Positions 25,642-37,645 of a stretch of 64,000 bases of DNA are shown one piece after another. The stretch spans positions 6,304,684 to 6,368,683 of the forward strand of contig NC_030850.1 of assembly GCF_000208745.1 (NCBI RefSeq). The letters run 5' to 3'. Under the pieces are notes generated by a model that saw nothing but the letters and a program-made list of their open reading frames with translations, was not told the origin of the DNA and did no database searches. The translations under genes and the position numbers were made by a program. The stretch is from Theobroma cacao. Taxonomy: Eukaryota; Streptophyta; Magnoliopsida; Malvales; Malvaceae. The number at the start of each line of letters is the position of its first letter. Position 1 is the first letter of the stretch.

Positions 25642-28428
25642 CTATTTAGCACTGCTAGGGATGCTAATATTGTCCCCACTAATAATTTTGTGGGAAGAAT
25701 TTACGCCCAGATCAAAAGGTCCCAAAGAGTCTGTCTGCATCCAACATTCCCAAGAAAAGAAAATGTAAATAGTTGAAGAAGAGGCAGTAAGTAAAGAAGT
25801 GGCAGCATTACCCACGTAGAAATCGAAGTCTTATAGCAGAGAATAGGGAAAAAAAACCGAGTACTGGGCTAATAAATTGAAGTGTACCCATTTGATGCCT
25901 GAGAGCCCCAGGGTGCTTTCATCGCTATATACTCGCGAACAAAGTAGCAAATCTGTGTCTGATTGTTGACAGGCCTGGCCTTGCGGTTGGATATTAGCCT
26001 GCAAAGAGGAATTCTTAGAATATATCTATATCTTGAAATGTTTTATGCACGTCATAGCTTGAATTCTTAAATCCAACTTAACAGAATATCTATATCTTGA
26101 AATTTATGGTTGTTTTAGAATAAAGTTAACAATGTGGAACTTTACAAATCTTTTCCTTCAAAGCTATCTTGAAATCAATAATTTAAGAATCATCAAAATT
26201 AAAGTTTTTAAGAATCATCAATCCATCATTGGACCACATAAAATAACAACCATGCTGCATTGAGCACATGATAGAACACCATTATTGGTGGAAATAGTTT
26301 TTGAAGGTGTCCAGTTTTGTCTACCAACAGAGTTAGATATGTTCAATTACTAGACTTCATATCTTTTAGCAACAGAAAGAGAAAAGCTTGCTGACTATTC
26401 TACCGCAAAAATAGGTCAAGTGAAACAGTTCCATAATGGTGATAACGGAAGGTGGCAATTATAATTAAATTTTAGCAAACCTCAATTGCATTAGGATGTT
26501 TGAATGACTTAGAGCTGGTCTCCTGACTGCTGGCATGAGAATAAGCACTTCCACTTGAAGCTATAGAATCTTTGTGTAAAGAAGAAAATTTTTGAAATGA
26601 AAATGCATGGCATGTATCTTCAGCATCCAAAATCGAGGAGTGTGAGGCCTGAGCTGGTGGCCTTGGATTTTGAGGTGGATTTATTTGGCCAGAAAGGAAA
26701 GCATCAAATGAATCAGAGATCAATTGAGATGATTGCAAGCCTGCATTGCTCCCATTTGATTTTGGATCAAAGTTACTGAACCTGCCCTGCAATGATGCTT
26801 CTGACAGCAGGCCTCCTATGCTTATGTTTGTTAGACTGTCAGCCCACAGTGCCAATGATTGCCCAATGCCACTATCAATCTTCACTTCAGTATCCTAACA
26901 GATGAAAAAGACTATCAGAAAGGTGAATCATTTGACACGAAACATATTCCAACCTAGCACCCTTTACAAGAATTATTAGTGTCATGCCAAGTTCACCATA
27001 ATTAACTTACGACCCAATCCCAAAATGCTTATCTCATAAGCCTGAATAACTTTTATCATCAGAATAAAAGGGGTAAATATAATAGGCAAAAATTCATACG
27101 ATCATCCTACTATATTGCCATGCACATGTCTTTGTTGTAACTTGTAACGTTTTAAATGCTTGATCCAGATTTTACTCATGCTGCATTGTTACCAAAAGTA
27201 ACATGATTAGACATTTACTGAATTAAGCGCAATCACAAAAATGGCCATAGACACTGTACCATAGAATCAACTGCTCCATTTGATGGCATCTTCTCAGCGA
27301 CAACTGCATCTATTTCGTCACTTTTAATGACTGGTTTTTCAGACTCATCACCTCTTAGCTCAGTTTTTTCACCAATGCCATATGTTTTCTGCATGTTAGA
27401 ATTGCAATCTTTCTGTACATCTTCAAATTTTGAAGAGGCATTGAAGGGAGCTAGTGCAGGAGGCTGTCCCAGGGTTTTCATTTCAGGATCAGACATCCAC
27501 CCATACCTTCAAAGTGGAATTGAGTTAGGATATGGAAACAAACTTCTAAAAGATCAACAACTTAAGGAATTAAAGGAGAGCCATAAAATAAAGAACAAGA
27601 CAGGCAATCAGGTATTAGACCTTAAGCGAAACACAGTTGGGCTTCCAATGGTTAGATGGACATCCCTGGCACTGATGCAAATGTCATTTTTCGTCCATCT
27701 GTAACTAGCCAGATTTTCAGCTATATTATATGGAAAAAGCATAGGCTCTCCAATAGCAATGCTTGAACTGCCCCATTTGCTATCAAGGTGCTTAAGTACA
27801 GAAGATATCTTCTTCCTAGCACTTAAAGTGAGTTCCAAGTATGGATGAAATCCATCCTAGTGAATAGAATAGTTATCAGCACAATTGGATATGTTATAAA
27901 GAGTTTCTTAAACTGTTTAGAATGCCTTTATTCTTAGAGTTTTTACCTTTTCTAGTCCTAGCCGAGTGCTTTCATCTATTGGAAAAAGCTGCAACTTTAT
28001 CTTTGCAGAAGGATGAAGCTTTTCGCCTGTATTAATGTCAAGCACAGGTAACTCTGTACTTTCTTCCACACAACTTGTAATTTTAGTTTCAAGCCTCGAA
28101 GTTAAAGCTTCACCCCTTCCAGAAGGTGAAGAATGCTCATCTTTCTCAATTTTTCCTAAAATCAGAAGATCAAAATTTAAAGCTAAAATCAGAATTCAAC
28201 AAGTATACCAATTTATGAGACACAGCTATACTCATATTTAAAAAGGGAAACTTCTAGGTAAAGCAAGACAAGTACAAAACATAGGTACGATATCCTGCCT
28301 GTTGCTCTCTGAAACTGCTGGCGAACACTTCTCTTTCCAGATTTCTCAACTCCATTACAACCGTTGGTTGCGTCAATCTCAGAATGAGGCTCCAACGCCT
28401 TTACCCTTCTCTTTCTGTTAGCTCCCAT
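25642..28428 (-). CDS. TKI1: TSL-kinase interacting protein 1 (TKI1)-like protein lacking a SANT domain
   Basis: Seven coding exons on the minus strand: 28299-28428, 27947-28155, 27621-27856, 27260-27506, 26481-26894, 25888-25998 and 25642-25734. Total is 479 residues with all phases closing. The TKI1 family (related to animal Cramped) is chromatin-linked; Arabidopsis TKI1 was described as a partner of the TOUSLED kinase. Seen here: KIKLQLFPIDE, LELTLSARKKISSVLKHLD, KWGSSS and VFRLRYGW blocks, then WADSLTNISIGGLLSE, AFSFQKFSS, and a C-terminal LGLSGIKW joined to TDSLGPFDLG. The usual N-terminal SANT/Myb region is absent: the start exon (MGANRKRRVK, basic) joins directly to the block before KIKLQLFP. 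The family's ISIGDLLSE reads ISIGGLLSE here. The first intron fits only with a GC donor (28298-28297), or with weaker GT donors inside exon 1. The last two exons are short and easily missed. Confidence 0.85.
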
Positions 28429-28442
28429 GTCACCAAAGCTTT

Positions 28443-29090
28443 CCTGTTGGCCAATCCAATTGTCAATGAAATAAAACAGAAAAGGTCTTGAATCCCAAAT
28501 ATTTGCACCAATAATGCAGATTAAAAATCAAGAGTTAAAAAGTCAGCTGAAAGTATATCTATGGGAGGGTTTGCAGCCAGTAATTTTCAAATAAAAATCA
28601 GTGCTTAATTTTTTAACTCTTATAAAACAAGACATATATATATATATATATAAAATCTCTCTCAAAATTGAACAGCAAGCTAAAGCTGTGCCAAAACAGA
28701 TCCAATTAATATTTTTTTTTGAAAAGCGATCCAATTAAAGTGCTCGAGAGTAAAACCCTAATTCTTAAAATAGGATTACAAGAGAAAAAAATTAAGCATA
28801 ACGAACTTGAATGATTAACTGCGAATATACACATAAATAAATAAAGCACTAATTAAAGAATCAAAATTGGAACTACAAATCATCTGAAAATTTTGAGTAA
28901 ATTACGTAAGAATTGATCTTCAGGAGACAGATGTTGAAATCTAAGGATAAAAGACGAAAACTTGGGAAGTAAAAGTGACAATTTGAAGATCAATTTAACT
29001 ACGAAAATTCTTAAAATTCTATAAATATGAAGAGTTTTACCTGAATCGAAGCAGAGCAGAGATTTAAAAATGGTGAAAAGTTTTGGCGGG
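28443..29090 (-). other. 5' UTR intron and leader exon of the TKI1-like gene
   Basis: On the minus strand a leader with CGATTCAG ends at 29041 with a GTAAAA donor. An acceptor (caacag) at 28444 opens the exon carrying the ATG at 28428. This gives a leader exon near 29041-29090 and a 597-bp UTR intron. It contains a (TA)n run at 28633-28651. Inferred from splice signals. Confidence 0.5.
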
Positions 29091-29784
29091 AATTTGGTGA
29101 TACTCTTGAAAACCTTTTAAGGGCGTGTTTGTCTGTTTCAGCAAAAAAAATACAAACCAGACTTCAATGTTGAATAACGCTAAATTATTGTATTGTAGGA
29201 GAGCCCACCTGGGCTGAGAGCAGGGCCGCTAAGTAGTTCGATGGCCCATTCAAGTTCACTAGCCAGGCCCAATTATATAATTATAGTGAACACACACTAA
29301 TCTTTCAACTTCCTTAGGACCCATGCTTGGAAGATAATGCTCATGCTTATGCTTATAACCAACAAAGTAATAATCATCATTTTACTTATTTAGAAAAGAG
29401 AATGTCAAATTTTGTCTGTGAATTCTTGGCTGTTTCTTCCACCCGCCAGAGTTAGTTGACCCCTTTAATGTAACAAATATTTGAAAATAACTATCACACT
29501 CCTTGTTATCACAGTCCAATGACGTTGAAAATGGAGTAGAGAATTGAAGTTATCTCCTAAAACAAGGACACCCTTTCCTTATATTTTTACCATAATTCCA
29601 AACAATGCTGCCTAAAGGTCGGCTTAGCATTTCCCTTTCTTTCACATTCCTTGTTGTTCATGCCATAAACAATTACCCCTTCATCAAACCGATGTTCCAT
29701 TTTTTCATCAATCATCATTACTATGTCACCTTGCAATTACCGGAGCACCGCTTCCCCACGAGCAGCTGAGGCGTTGTAGCAGTT
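29091..29784. promoter_or_regulatory. Shared divergent promoter region, TKI1-like gene and kinase
   Basis: About 700 bp separates the leader of the minus-strand TKI1-like gene from the start codon of the plus-strand kinase. The region has no coding structure and must contain both promoters plus the kinase 5' UTR. No clear TATA box was identified for either gene. Confidence 0.5.
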
Positions 29785-32700
29785 ATGGGGTGCGTTCAGG
29801 GCAAGTACACTTCCACCTACTCACCGCCTCAGGGACTAGAGAAGCTGAAACAAGAACGTGGTTACGTTAGGAGAGGGAATGAAGTGCGGAGATTGTCAGG
29901 GAAAAGTGGTAATAGAGTTATGTTGGTTAGACATGAAGGGGAAGATAAAAATGTTGGTATGGTTAATGGGGCTGATGGAGGTGGCGAAAAGGCGGTTACT
30001 AGGGAAGGGGAGATGGCTAGGAATAATGGTGCTAATGGAAATGTTCCGCAAAGAGATGTGTCAAACAAGATTGGAGGTGATGAGCTTGTTGATGGGTGGC
30101 CTAAGTGGCTGGTTGATAATATTCCTAGAGAGGTTTTGGCTGGTTTGGTTCCAAGGAGTGCTGATTCCTATGATAAGCTTGCCAAGGTATGTATTTAATG
30201 TTTTCCGGGATAGGGATGATTAAATTGTTAGAATTCTGTATTCTTGTCGGATTCTTTCTCCACCTGGTCAGCCAACCTTCATGAAACTGGATGTGTTATA
30301 AATGGACAGCTATCTAATCACTTCTGCAGGTGGGGCAAGGAACCTATAGCAATGTGTACAAAGCTCGAGACAGGGACACCGGAAAGATTGTTGCTCTGAA
30401 GAAGGTCCGTTTCAACACTTCAGAGCCTGAGAGTGTCAAATTTATGGCAAGAGAGATTATGATACTGCAGAAGCTAAATCATCCGAATATAATCAGCCTT
30501 GAAGGGCTAGCCACTTCAAGGATGCAGTACAGTCTTTATCTGGTTTTCGATTTCATGCATACAGACTTAACCAAAGTTATCTCCCGTCCAGGCGAGAGGC
30601 TTACTGAACCCCAGGTTGGAATCTCTCTAACTGCTTTTAAAAGCTCCAAATTTCATCAGATGAACTGAGCATTGACAAATTTTTCATTTACATATAAGGT
30701 TGGAGTGGCTGTAACTGAACCAATCAGAAAAAATTGTTAGAAAAGATCAAAGAAAAAAATGGGAAGTGATATATGTCAAAAATGATCTATAAGCATACAT
30801 CAATTGGATTTAATTAATTGCTTATATATGGCTTTCTTGTTAGGAAATTAATAGTGTCTTTAGATAGTACATATAATTATCAAAGTGTGTGGGTGGATTT
30901 TGTTGTTATAATTTTTGTGTTTCCCATGCAGATCAAGTGTTATATGCAACAGCTGCTTTCAGGTCTCCAGCATTGTCATGAAAGAGGAATCTTGCACCGA
31001 GACATTAAGGGTTCCAACCTGTTGATCGACAGGAATGGGGTGCTAAAAATTGCAGATTTTGGCCTTGCCAATTCTTTTATTCCTAAACCAAAACGCCCCC
31101 TTACTAGCCGGGTTGTAACACTTTGGTACAGAGCTCCAGAGCTACTATTAGGTTCTACGGACTATGGTGTTGGGATTGATCTCTGGAGTGCAGGATGCCT
31201 GTTAGCTGAGATGTTTGTTGGAAGGCCAATTATGCCTGGGAGGACAGAGGTAACCTTCATATGCACCAGTTATGCTTTAGAATTTAGAGATTGGTTTAAA
31301 AGTTTAAACACCAATGAAGGAATAAATTATTAGTATGAATGCATGTGGACAGCCAAGAAAAAATCAATTTTTATTCTTATATAGTTATAGACATTAGTTC
31401 TACTTTGCACAAATGCATTATTTGAAATGGAAAACAGAAACAGCAGAATAACAACAATGATGGATTAATAGACACCTCTAGTCATAGCATGTCGAAGTTG
31501 TAACATCTAATTTCTCTTTGTTGCGTCTGTACTCATTATAAACCTGAAATAAAAGCTAGAAAATGTAGAAAGATGGCTGTATGAGAGGAACAGGGGATGC
31601 AACAACAGCCGAATTTATAAATTAACTGTCATGCATTTTTAATGGTTCCTTGGTCCTTACATGTTCTTTTTCTGGTTAGGGTACAAATGTGATGATCTTA
31701 TTGCTGACAGGTTATTCAGTCTATTAAGCTTCTTGTGCATTCAGGTTGAGCAGCTTCATCGAATTTTTAAGCTTTGTGGCTCACCCTCAGAGGACTATTG
31801 GAAAAAGATGAAGCTACCAGCAAGCTTCCGGCCTCCACAGCATTACAAGCCTGGATATCAAGAAGCATTTGGAGACTTCCCTGATACTTCATTTGGTCTC
31901 CTGACAGTGCTTCTTGCTCTGGACCCATTACATCGTGGCACTGCTGCTTCTGCTCTTCAAAGTGAAGTAAGTTGAAACAGCAGCACTTTCTACATAGTTG
32001 TTTATAATCTGGTATGACTGCTTCTCAGTCTTTTTGTCTGAACAATTCTCTGGTACTGAAAAGGGCTTTCGGAGTTCACTTAAATGTTTTTGCTGCTGAG
32101 CTAAACAACTCCTAGAAACCAAAGGAGGATTGTGAACTGTAACAATCTGCACAGTTTTCCATGCTTCAGCTTAGAATAAAATTTTTTTGCTAGATGGACA
32201 ACTTGATGCATGCTATAACTCAGCTAATCATATAAAAGCGTTAAGCGTGGATAGATTAAAATAACAAAAATTCTTGCTATCCTCAAATATTCACTTACTT
32301 TGTCAAACTTGAAGGTTGCAAATTCTTCACCCTGAGTGCTAACTCAATTACTTAATTTGGCATGGGCCATTTTCTGAACTGATGTATCAGCATGGTTGTC
32401 ACAGAAAAGTAGAGGCAATTATTTCTTAATGGATTTATTGTTGTTCATTCTTTTAAACAGACTTAATTGACTTCACGATGAGAGATCACAGTACTTTTTT
32501 TTGTCCTTGAATATGTTGTCAAGTTTTAAAATCAATCATTAAAAGTTGCTCTCTACTAGTGCTAGTTGCTGAGCTTCCATAGTTCATTTTCACTGCATTC
32601 TTCTCCTTCTTGGCAGCCTTCTTCTTTGTCTCTTTCTTCTCTTCCTTTAGCACCTATACCTACTTCAGCCTTAGGTATTACACCTGTGTTACTATACCGT

Positions 32701-34271
32701 CGGTTATTCTTCTGCTTTCTTCATCTTTCTTCCTCTTTTTGCTAAGTTGCTACAACCTTCAGCCTTAGGTTCACGCAATAGCTGTTAGTTTTATCTATTC
32801 ATCGGCTAATTTGGCATCATTTATTAAATGTTTAAGGCTTATTTTGCTTGGAATTTCTGCTCCTGAAGTCTATGAGATTTCAAACTTTGAATGATCACGA
32901 GGCTAAATGAAGACTCAAAAGCAGAAGTTGGCAGGGGAAGGCAAATTGTAAATTGTACTATTGTAACTTCGATTGCTGGGACATGAATGATAAAAATCAG
33001 AAAAAAAAAATTGCAAAAAATGGCGTTTCTGAAAACTCTATATGTTTATCTTGTGATAATTTCAGCTGAAAATTTCCTAACCTGCTGCTTCCTGTTATCC
33101 TTATTGTTTGCAGTTCTTCTCTACAAGTCCATTGGCATGTGACCTTTCAGGTATACCAGTAATATACAAAGAGGAGGATGAGCCATATAAAACCAAAAAT
33201 CGGAAGAAGTATGTTAGTTTTTGAATATGAGAATTTCCTTTCTAAACATACTAAGAAGTTCTATGTTATGATATTGACTTACTGCTTAATTTTGCTTTGA
33301 TGGCTGAGACAGAGTAGTAGAAAGAAGAATTTAGAATTAATGCAATATCTTGCTGAACATGCCACAGAATTGAACCAGAAAGGAAAAGAGAATAAAAATG
33401 CATGCACTATGAAAAATGTTCTCCGTGCACTTTTATGTATTATCTATCTATGTGATACCTATAATTTTAACTAGATAATAGAGTTAGCTTTACTTTCTGA
33501 TTGATGCATTCAATGAAACCAATAAGGAGGAAAGAGGGAGTGGGAGTGGGAGGATTTCTTTTCTCATTACCTGTTGGGAATTCTTTTCTTTCCTAATATG
33601 ACATTGAATCCTTTGTTTGTTCCATGGAAATAAAGAAGATGAAACAATGCCAAAATTATTTGACCATATGTAGATTCAAAAGCAAAAGAGAATTATACAC
33701 TGCGCTGAATTCCTTGGAATGCTTAGACACTGAACAGGGATATTAACTGATTGTCACTTGTTCATATTGAAGGCGCATAGCTCGGAAAGCAAAGCAATCT
33801 TCTGGAAAGAAACATGGAGGTCATGAGACAATGGACCTAATGAGAGAACCAAAGAAAGATGATACTGAATCTTCCAGAGAGGTAAAAAATTGCTCTTTCA
33901 TTTTTGTTCTACTCCTTCAAATGGTGGAATGAAAATGTCTTTTCTTTTGACTTTACCAGGAGAAGCCAAAGGTATATGAAACATGGACTAGTGCAGGCAG
34001 CACTTCTTCCAGTGTGAAGCCAATCAAGGATGAAGAGAGCCTACGTGGATCGCTTTCTCCTATTCTGCGTTCCAAGTCACAAATAGCTCCGAGGACTGAG
34101 GGTCATCCTAATGCTACTCAGAACATTCAGAATTTCACTCTTTTACAAGCTTCTATAACAGATATCATGAACAACAAACTTGGCAACCCTCAATACCGCA
34201 GGTCTATCTCTACATTGGATTCCCGAACACTTGATCCAGAGAAGATATCAAAACTCTTTGGTGTGGAATAA
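29785..34271 (+). CDS. CDK-like Ser/Thr protein kinase, IBS1 type
   Basis: Seven exons: 29785-30186, 30330-30614, 30932-31249, 31745-31966, 33114-33208, 33773-33881 and 33960-34271, giving 580 residues with closing phases. The N-terminus MGCVQGK carries a Gly2/Cys3 acylation signal, so membrane anchoring by myristate and palmitate is likely. After a variable N-terminal region, the kinase domain begins near residue 130: glycine loop GQGTYSNV (136-143), Lys158 in VALKK, catalytic HRDIKGSN (251-258, Asp253), DFG at 271-273, and APELLLG with the CDK-like WSAGCLLAEM. All catalytic residues are present. The long basic, Ser-rich C-tail (RRIARKAKQSS, then ILRSKSQ) is typical of the family of Arabidopsis IBS1 (impaired in BABA-induced sterility 1). 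Family placement is strong; substrate and role are not visible. Confidence 0.92.
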
Positions 34272-35521
34272 AGAGTAGGTGATGGGATATGATCTTCTAC
34301 TTACCTCAAATTACCATGTAATATGAGTTACTAACTTGTTCAGCTTTATGCCTGAATTTTTCCTACAGGATTTGTGTTATACATAAATAAAACCATTTAT
34401 TTAGAAATATTTATATCTATTTAAACCCAATAAGAAATATTTGATGTTAGTATATTGTTTTTGAGTTGTCTAGTTGCTAATATGACAATGCACCATATAT
34501 AGGCTTTTCTATGCATGAGTTGAACAAGCTAATTTTGTGGGTGTAAAACAAAAATTGCAGAGGAATTTTAATTCAGGGATTGAGATGTAAGGATATGAGA
34601 AATTACATATAGAATTATGATCTATTGCAAGGTATGCGAACTTGAAACAGAACAAGTTCTGCAAAACAAATTACTGAAGAATCTCAGCTTGAAAATAAAC
34701 AACTATGTGGTTGAGATCAAACAAAGGATGAATGCAAATGCATAGATTGACAGTGAATGCCAAGATGAGTTTTACATTTGTTTTGAAGTGAAGCTGAACT
34801 GCTGCTACAAGGGAATTCCCATCAGTGTGACTATCACCAATTCTTTCTTTCTTTTCTTTTTTTGTTCGCAGTTCTTCACCAAGAACTCTCTTGGACTTAA
34901 ACACGTTCTTCCAATCTTGTCTGTTAGTCGTATATATACCTGAAGTTTGTTCGGGACAGAAACAGTTGTCATGATCACTATAACGGGAAGCTGATATCAT
35001 ATGTATTTAATCATATGACTATAAAAGATCAAATTTTATTATTAGTTCTAGTAGAAAAAGTTAATCCCTGAGTGGAGAGTTTGCATACTCCTGGCAAATT
35101 ACTGTTGGAAAGACTTGTGCATGCTTTTGTCAAGTCAAAGATTAATCATTTTAATCTTTGTGCACCTTCCTGATCTACAGAATCAAGTGATGAATAAGAT
35201 TATTGACTACTCATAAGTCAATTGCCATGAAGGGATGTTGCAAGGCTATCAGCTTTGGTCGGATGTTTTTCTGATGAACCTTCAAAAAAATTATAAATTG
35301 CTTGCCCCCTCCCTCCCCAAACAAAAGGAAGAAAAAACACCTGCTTCCAACAATTTTACAGCACACCTAAGCACACCACTCTGAGAGTTAGCTTCAATAT
35401 AAGCAACTAAACCACCCTTTGATATGTATATATTACAATAAGGAGAAGGCAGAACACGGTGGCATGAGAGCTTAGCTTAGGCTGAACTTGAAAAGTTCAT
35501 GCAAAAATCTCTAGTTCTATT
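34272..35521. other. Convergent 3' region between kinase and DUF3511 gene
   Basis: Holds the 3' UTRs of both flanking genes. A minus-strand frame at 34671-35000 has no family resemblance and lies in this AT-rich stretch, so I do not call it. Confidence 0.5.
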
Positions 35522-35782
35522 TCAGAACTCATGCAAGTTACCAACGAACTTGGTCTTGATCCACTTAAAGCTATTGCGCAGAGATGATTTAAGCTTACCT
35601 TCCATACTATACATATTATAAGATGCCACCCTCTTTCTTCTCTTGAGCTCCGGGTTGCCAGAAGTGGCTAACACATCCGCCTTGCTGCTGGAAACAGGGC
35701 CATTGAAACTGTATGATTTGGTCCGGTCCTCGATACCTCGCCGAACCTCTGAGTACCCTGAAAATGATTTGCTCTTCTCCAT
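35522..35782 (-). CDS. DUF3511 family small protein
   Basis: Single-exon frame of 86 residues with an ATG at 35782 and a stop at 35522. The C-terminal half carries the DUF3511 signature: PELKRRKRVASYNMYSMEG followed by GKLKSSLRNSFKWIKTKF. This is a short, very basic plant domain of unknown function. The N-terminus (MEKSKSFSGYSEVRRGIED) is Ser- and charge-rich, as in relatives. Length is normal for the family. A TATA box lies 53 to 60 bp upstream, supporting this start. No signal peptide or membrane segment. Confidence 0.85.
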   Translation of the reverse strand: MEKSKSFSGYSEVRRGIEDRTKSYSFNGPVSSSKADVLATSGNPELKRRKRVASYNMYSMEGKLKSSLRNSFKWIKTKFVGNLHEF

Positions 35783-35834
35783 GGTGAAGTGACGGGAGAT
35801 CTATGAGGAAAACACCAGGCGGCCCTCTCTTCCA

Positions 35835-35842
35835 TTTTATAG
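35835..35842 (-). promoter_or_regulatory. TATA box of the DUF3511 gene
   Basis: The minus strand reads TATAAAAT about 53 bp before the start codon, giving a predicted transcription start about 25-30 bp before the ATG and a very short 5' UTR. Confidence 0.6.
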
Positions 35843-35859
35843 GAACTAGTAAAATATCA

Positions 35860-37640
35860 TGCACAACATCCGTAGTGCACGTTAGTGTGGTCTGCATGGG
35901 CATTAGTGTGGCACAAACAATAGAATCATCCAGATTCCTTGCACAGTATGTGATTTTGTTATGGGGTTGTTGATTGGATTAAAAAACATATATATCACCA
36001 CCTCATCCAATTAAGCTAACAATTAAATTTTAAAATTTTTAATTTGTAGATATTAAGTTTAAATTTTAAAATGACAAATATCAAATTTATGAATTTATGG
36101 TAACTCAAAACTCAATGAGATTTTATCTTACATCAATTTCTTTTTTACCAATTTATATACCTTAGAGTAGAAAATTCAAATTATATCAATATGAAATGTT
36201 ATTTTCACATTATAATTTAAATAGTTATTATTCATCTTTCTCTAAATACAACGAAACTTTTTTAAAAAAAGTAAGTAGGATGTTTTGATATGATAACAAA
36301 ATAGATATAATTTAGACTCAATTTATATCAAATACTTAAAAAAAAAGAAAATAATGACTAACAGTAACAAGACATTTTAAAAGAAATAAATAAAATATTT
36401 TAATTTCACATCAAGCATATAAGAGATCTTAAAGAATCTATAAATAAAAATGCTGCAAGCCTCATTAAATTAATTTTTTTTAAAAAAATAATAATATTGT
36501 GACATGATTCTAGCATTTGGATACGAATTAGGCATGAAACATGAAATTTGAACAAAACAACTTCTGAAACTACTTTTTATATGCTTATAGTTAGGGGATT
36601 AGGAGAGAAAATGTGATTGGAGATGGTGGCAAGAACTGTTCAACAAAAAGTGAGATGAGATATGCCACCAGTTACTTCTAGGATACAACTTGAGGCAGTG
36701 GTGGGGACTATAAGGACTCAACAATTTGAGTTGGTGGGATTAGATCAGTGGAACACCCCCACCACAACCAATCCTAAGCCGTGGGCGGCGGAGCCAACAA
36801 AGTCCAAAACTCCCAGTCGAATATACCATGTAATAATTGCCACTTACCTTTTTTATTTCAGTGGCTAAACGGGGAATTTTTGAACACCATCCATTAACAG
36901 TTAACACAATACTAATGCGATACAAAATTAAAGGAATTTAAATTTTGTATAAGTATTCGTGTCATAATCATGCTAATTCATTAATGACAAAATACATGTA
37001 TATTTTATACAAATTAATGAGTCTAATTTATATATAACATATTTATATGTTTAATTAGTTATATTAATCTATTATCTGACATTACTCAAAATATCTAATT
37101 TATTTAAATTTATTATTAAATTATTAATTTAAACTTAAAAGAAAGAGATTTCAATCTTAGTTTTTAAAATAAAAAAATTATACGCCAATCAATGAATTAA
37201 ATGTTCAAATATAATTTATTATTTATACTTAAATAAATTAATTTTATCATATCTACATTAAATAATATAATTCTAATAATAAACGTGTTATAATCATGTC
37301 AAGAACTTTTGACATGATTAATTAATCACTTTGTTTTCATCTCAACCTATTTATCTTTTACATCCACACCTTTACCTTCATACAACAAGATTACGACCCA
37401 TTAACATGTACTGCCAGCCCTAAATTTAAAGCATAACCTGCATATTTCTCGCCAACCAGGGGTCAGTGCCACTCTCACTTTGTTTGCTATGGCAGCCCTC
37501 TCTCCTCATCCCCCACCCAAACGAAAAACTAAAAGTAAGGAAAGAGGAGGCAAGAAATTAGAACGACGCATAACAATATAAGAAAATGATACTAAAATAT
37601 TTATTGTTGCCCATAACTAAAAATAGACTGAGAAGTTTAC
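35860..37640. other. Intergenic region, AT-rich
   Basis: Contains the promoter flank of the DUF3511 gene and the 3' flank of EME1. No coding structure. The frame at 36662-36868 has no recognisable content. Confidence 0.5.
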
Positions 37641-37645
37641 TATAA

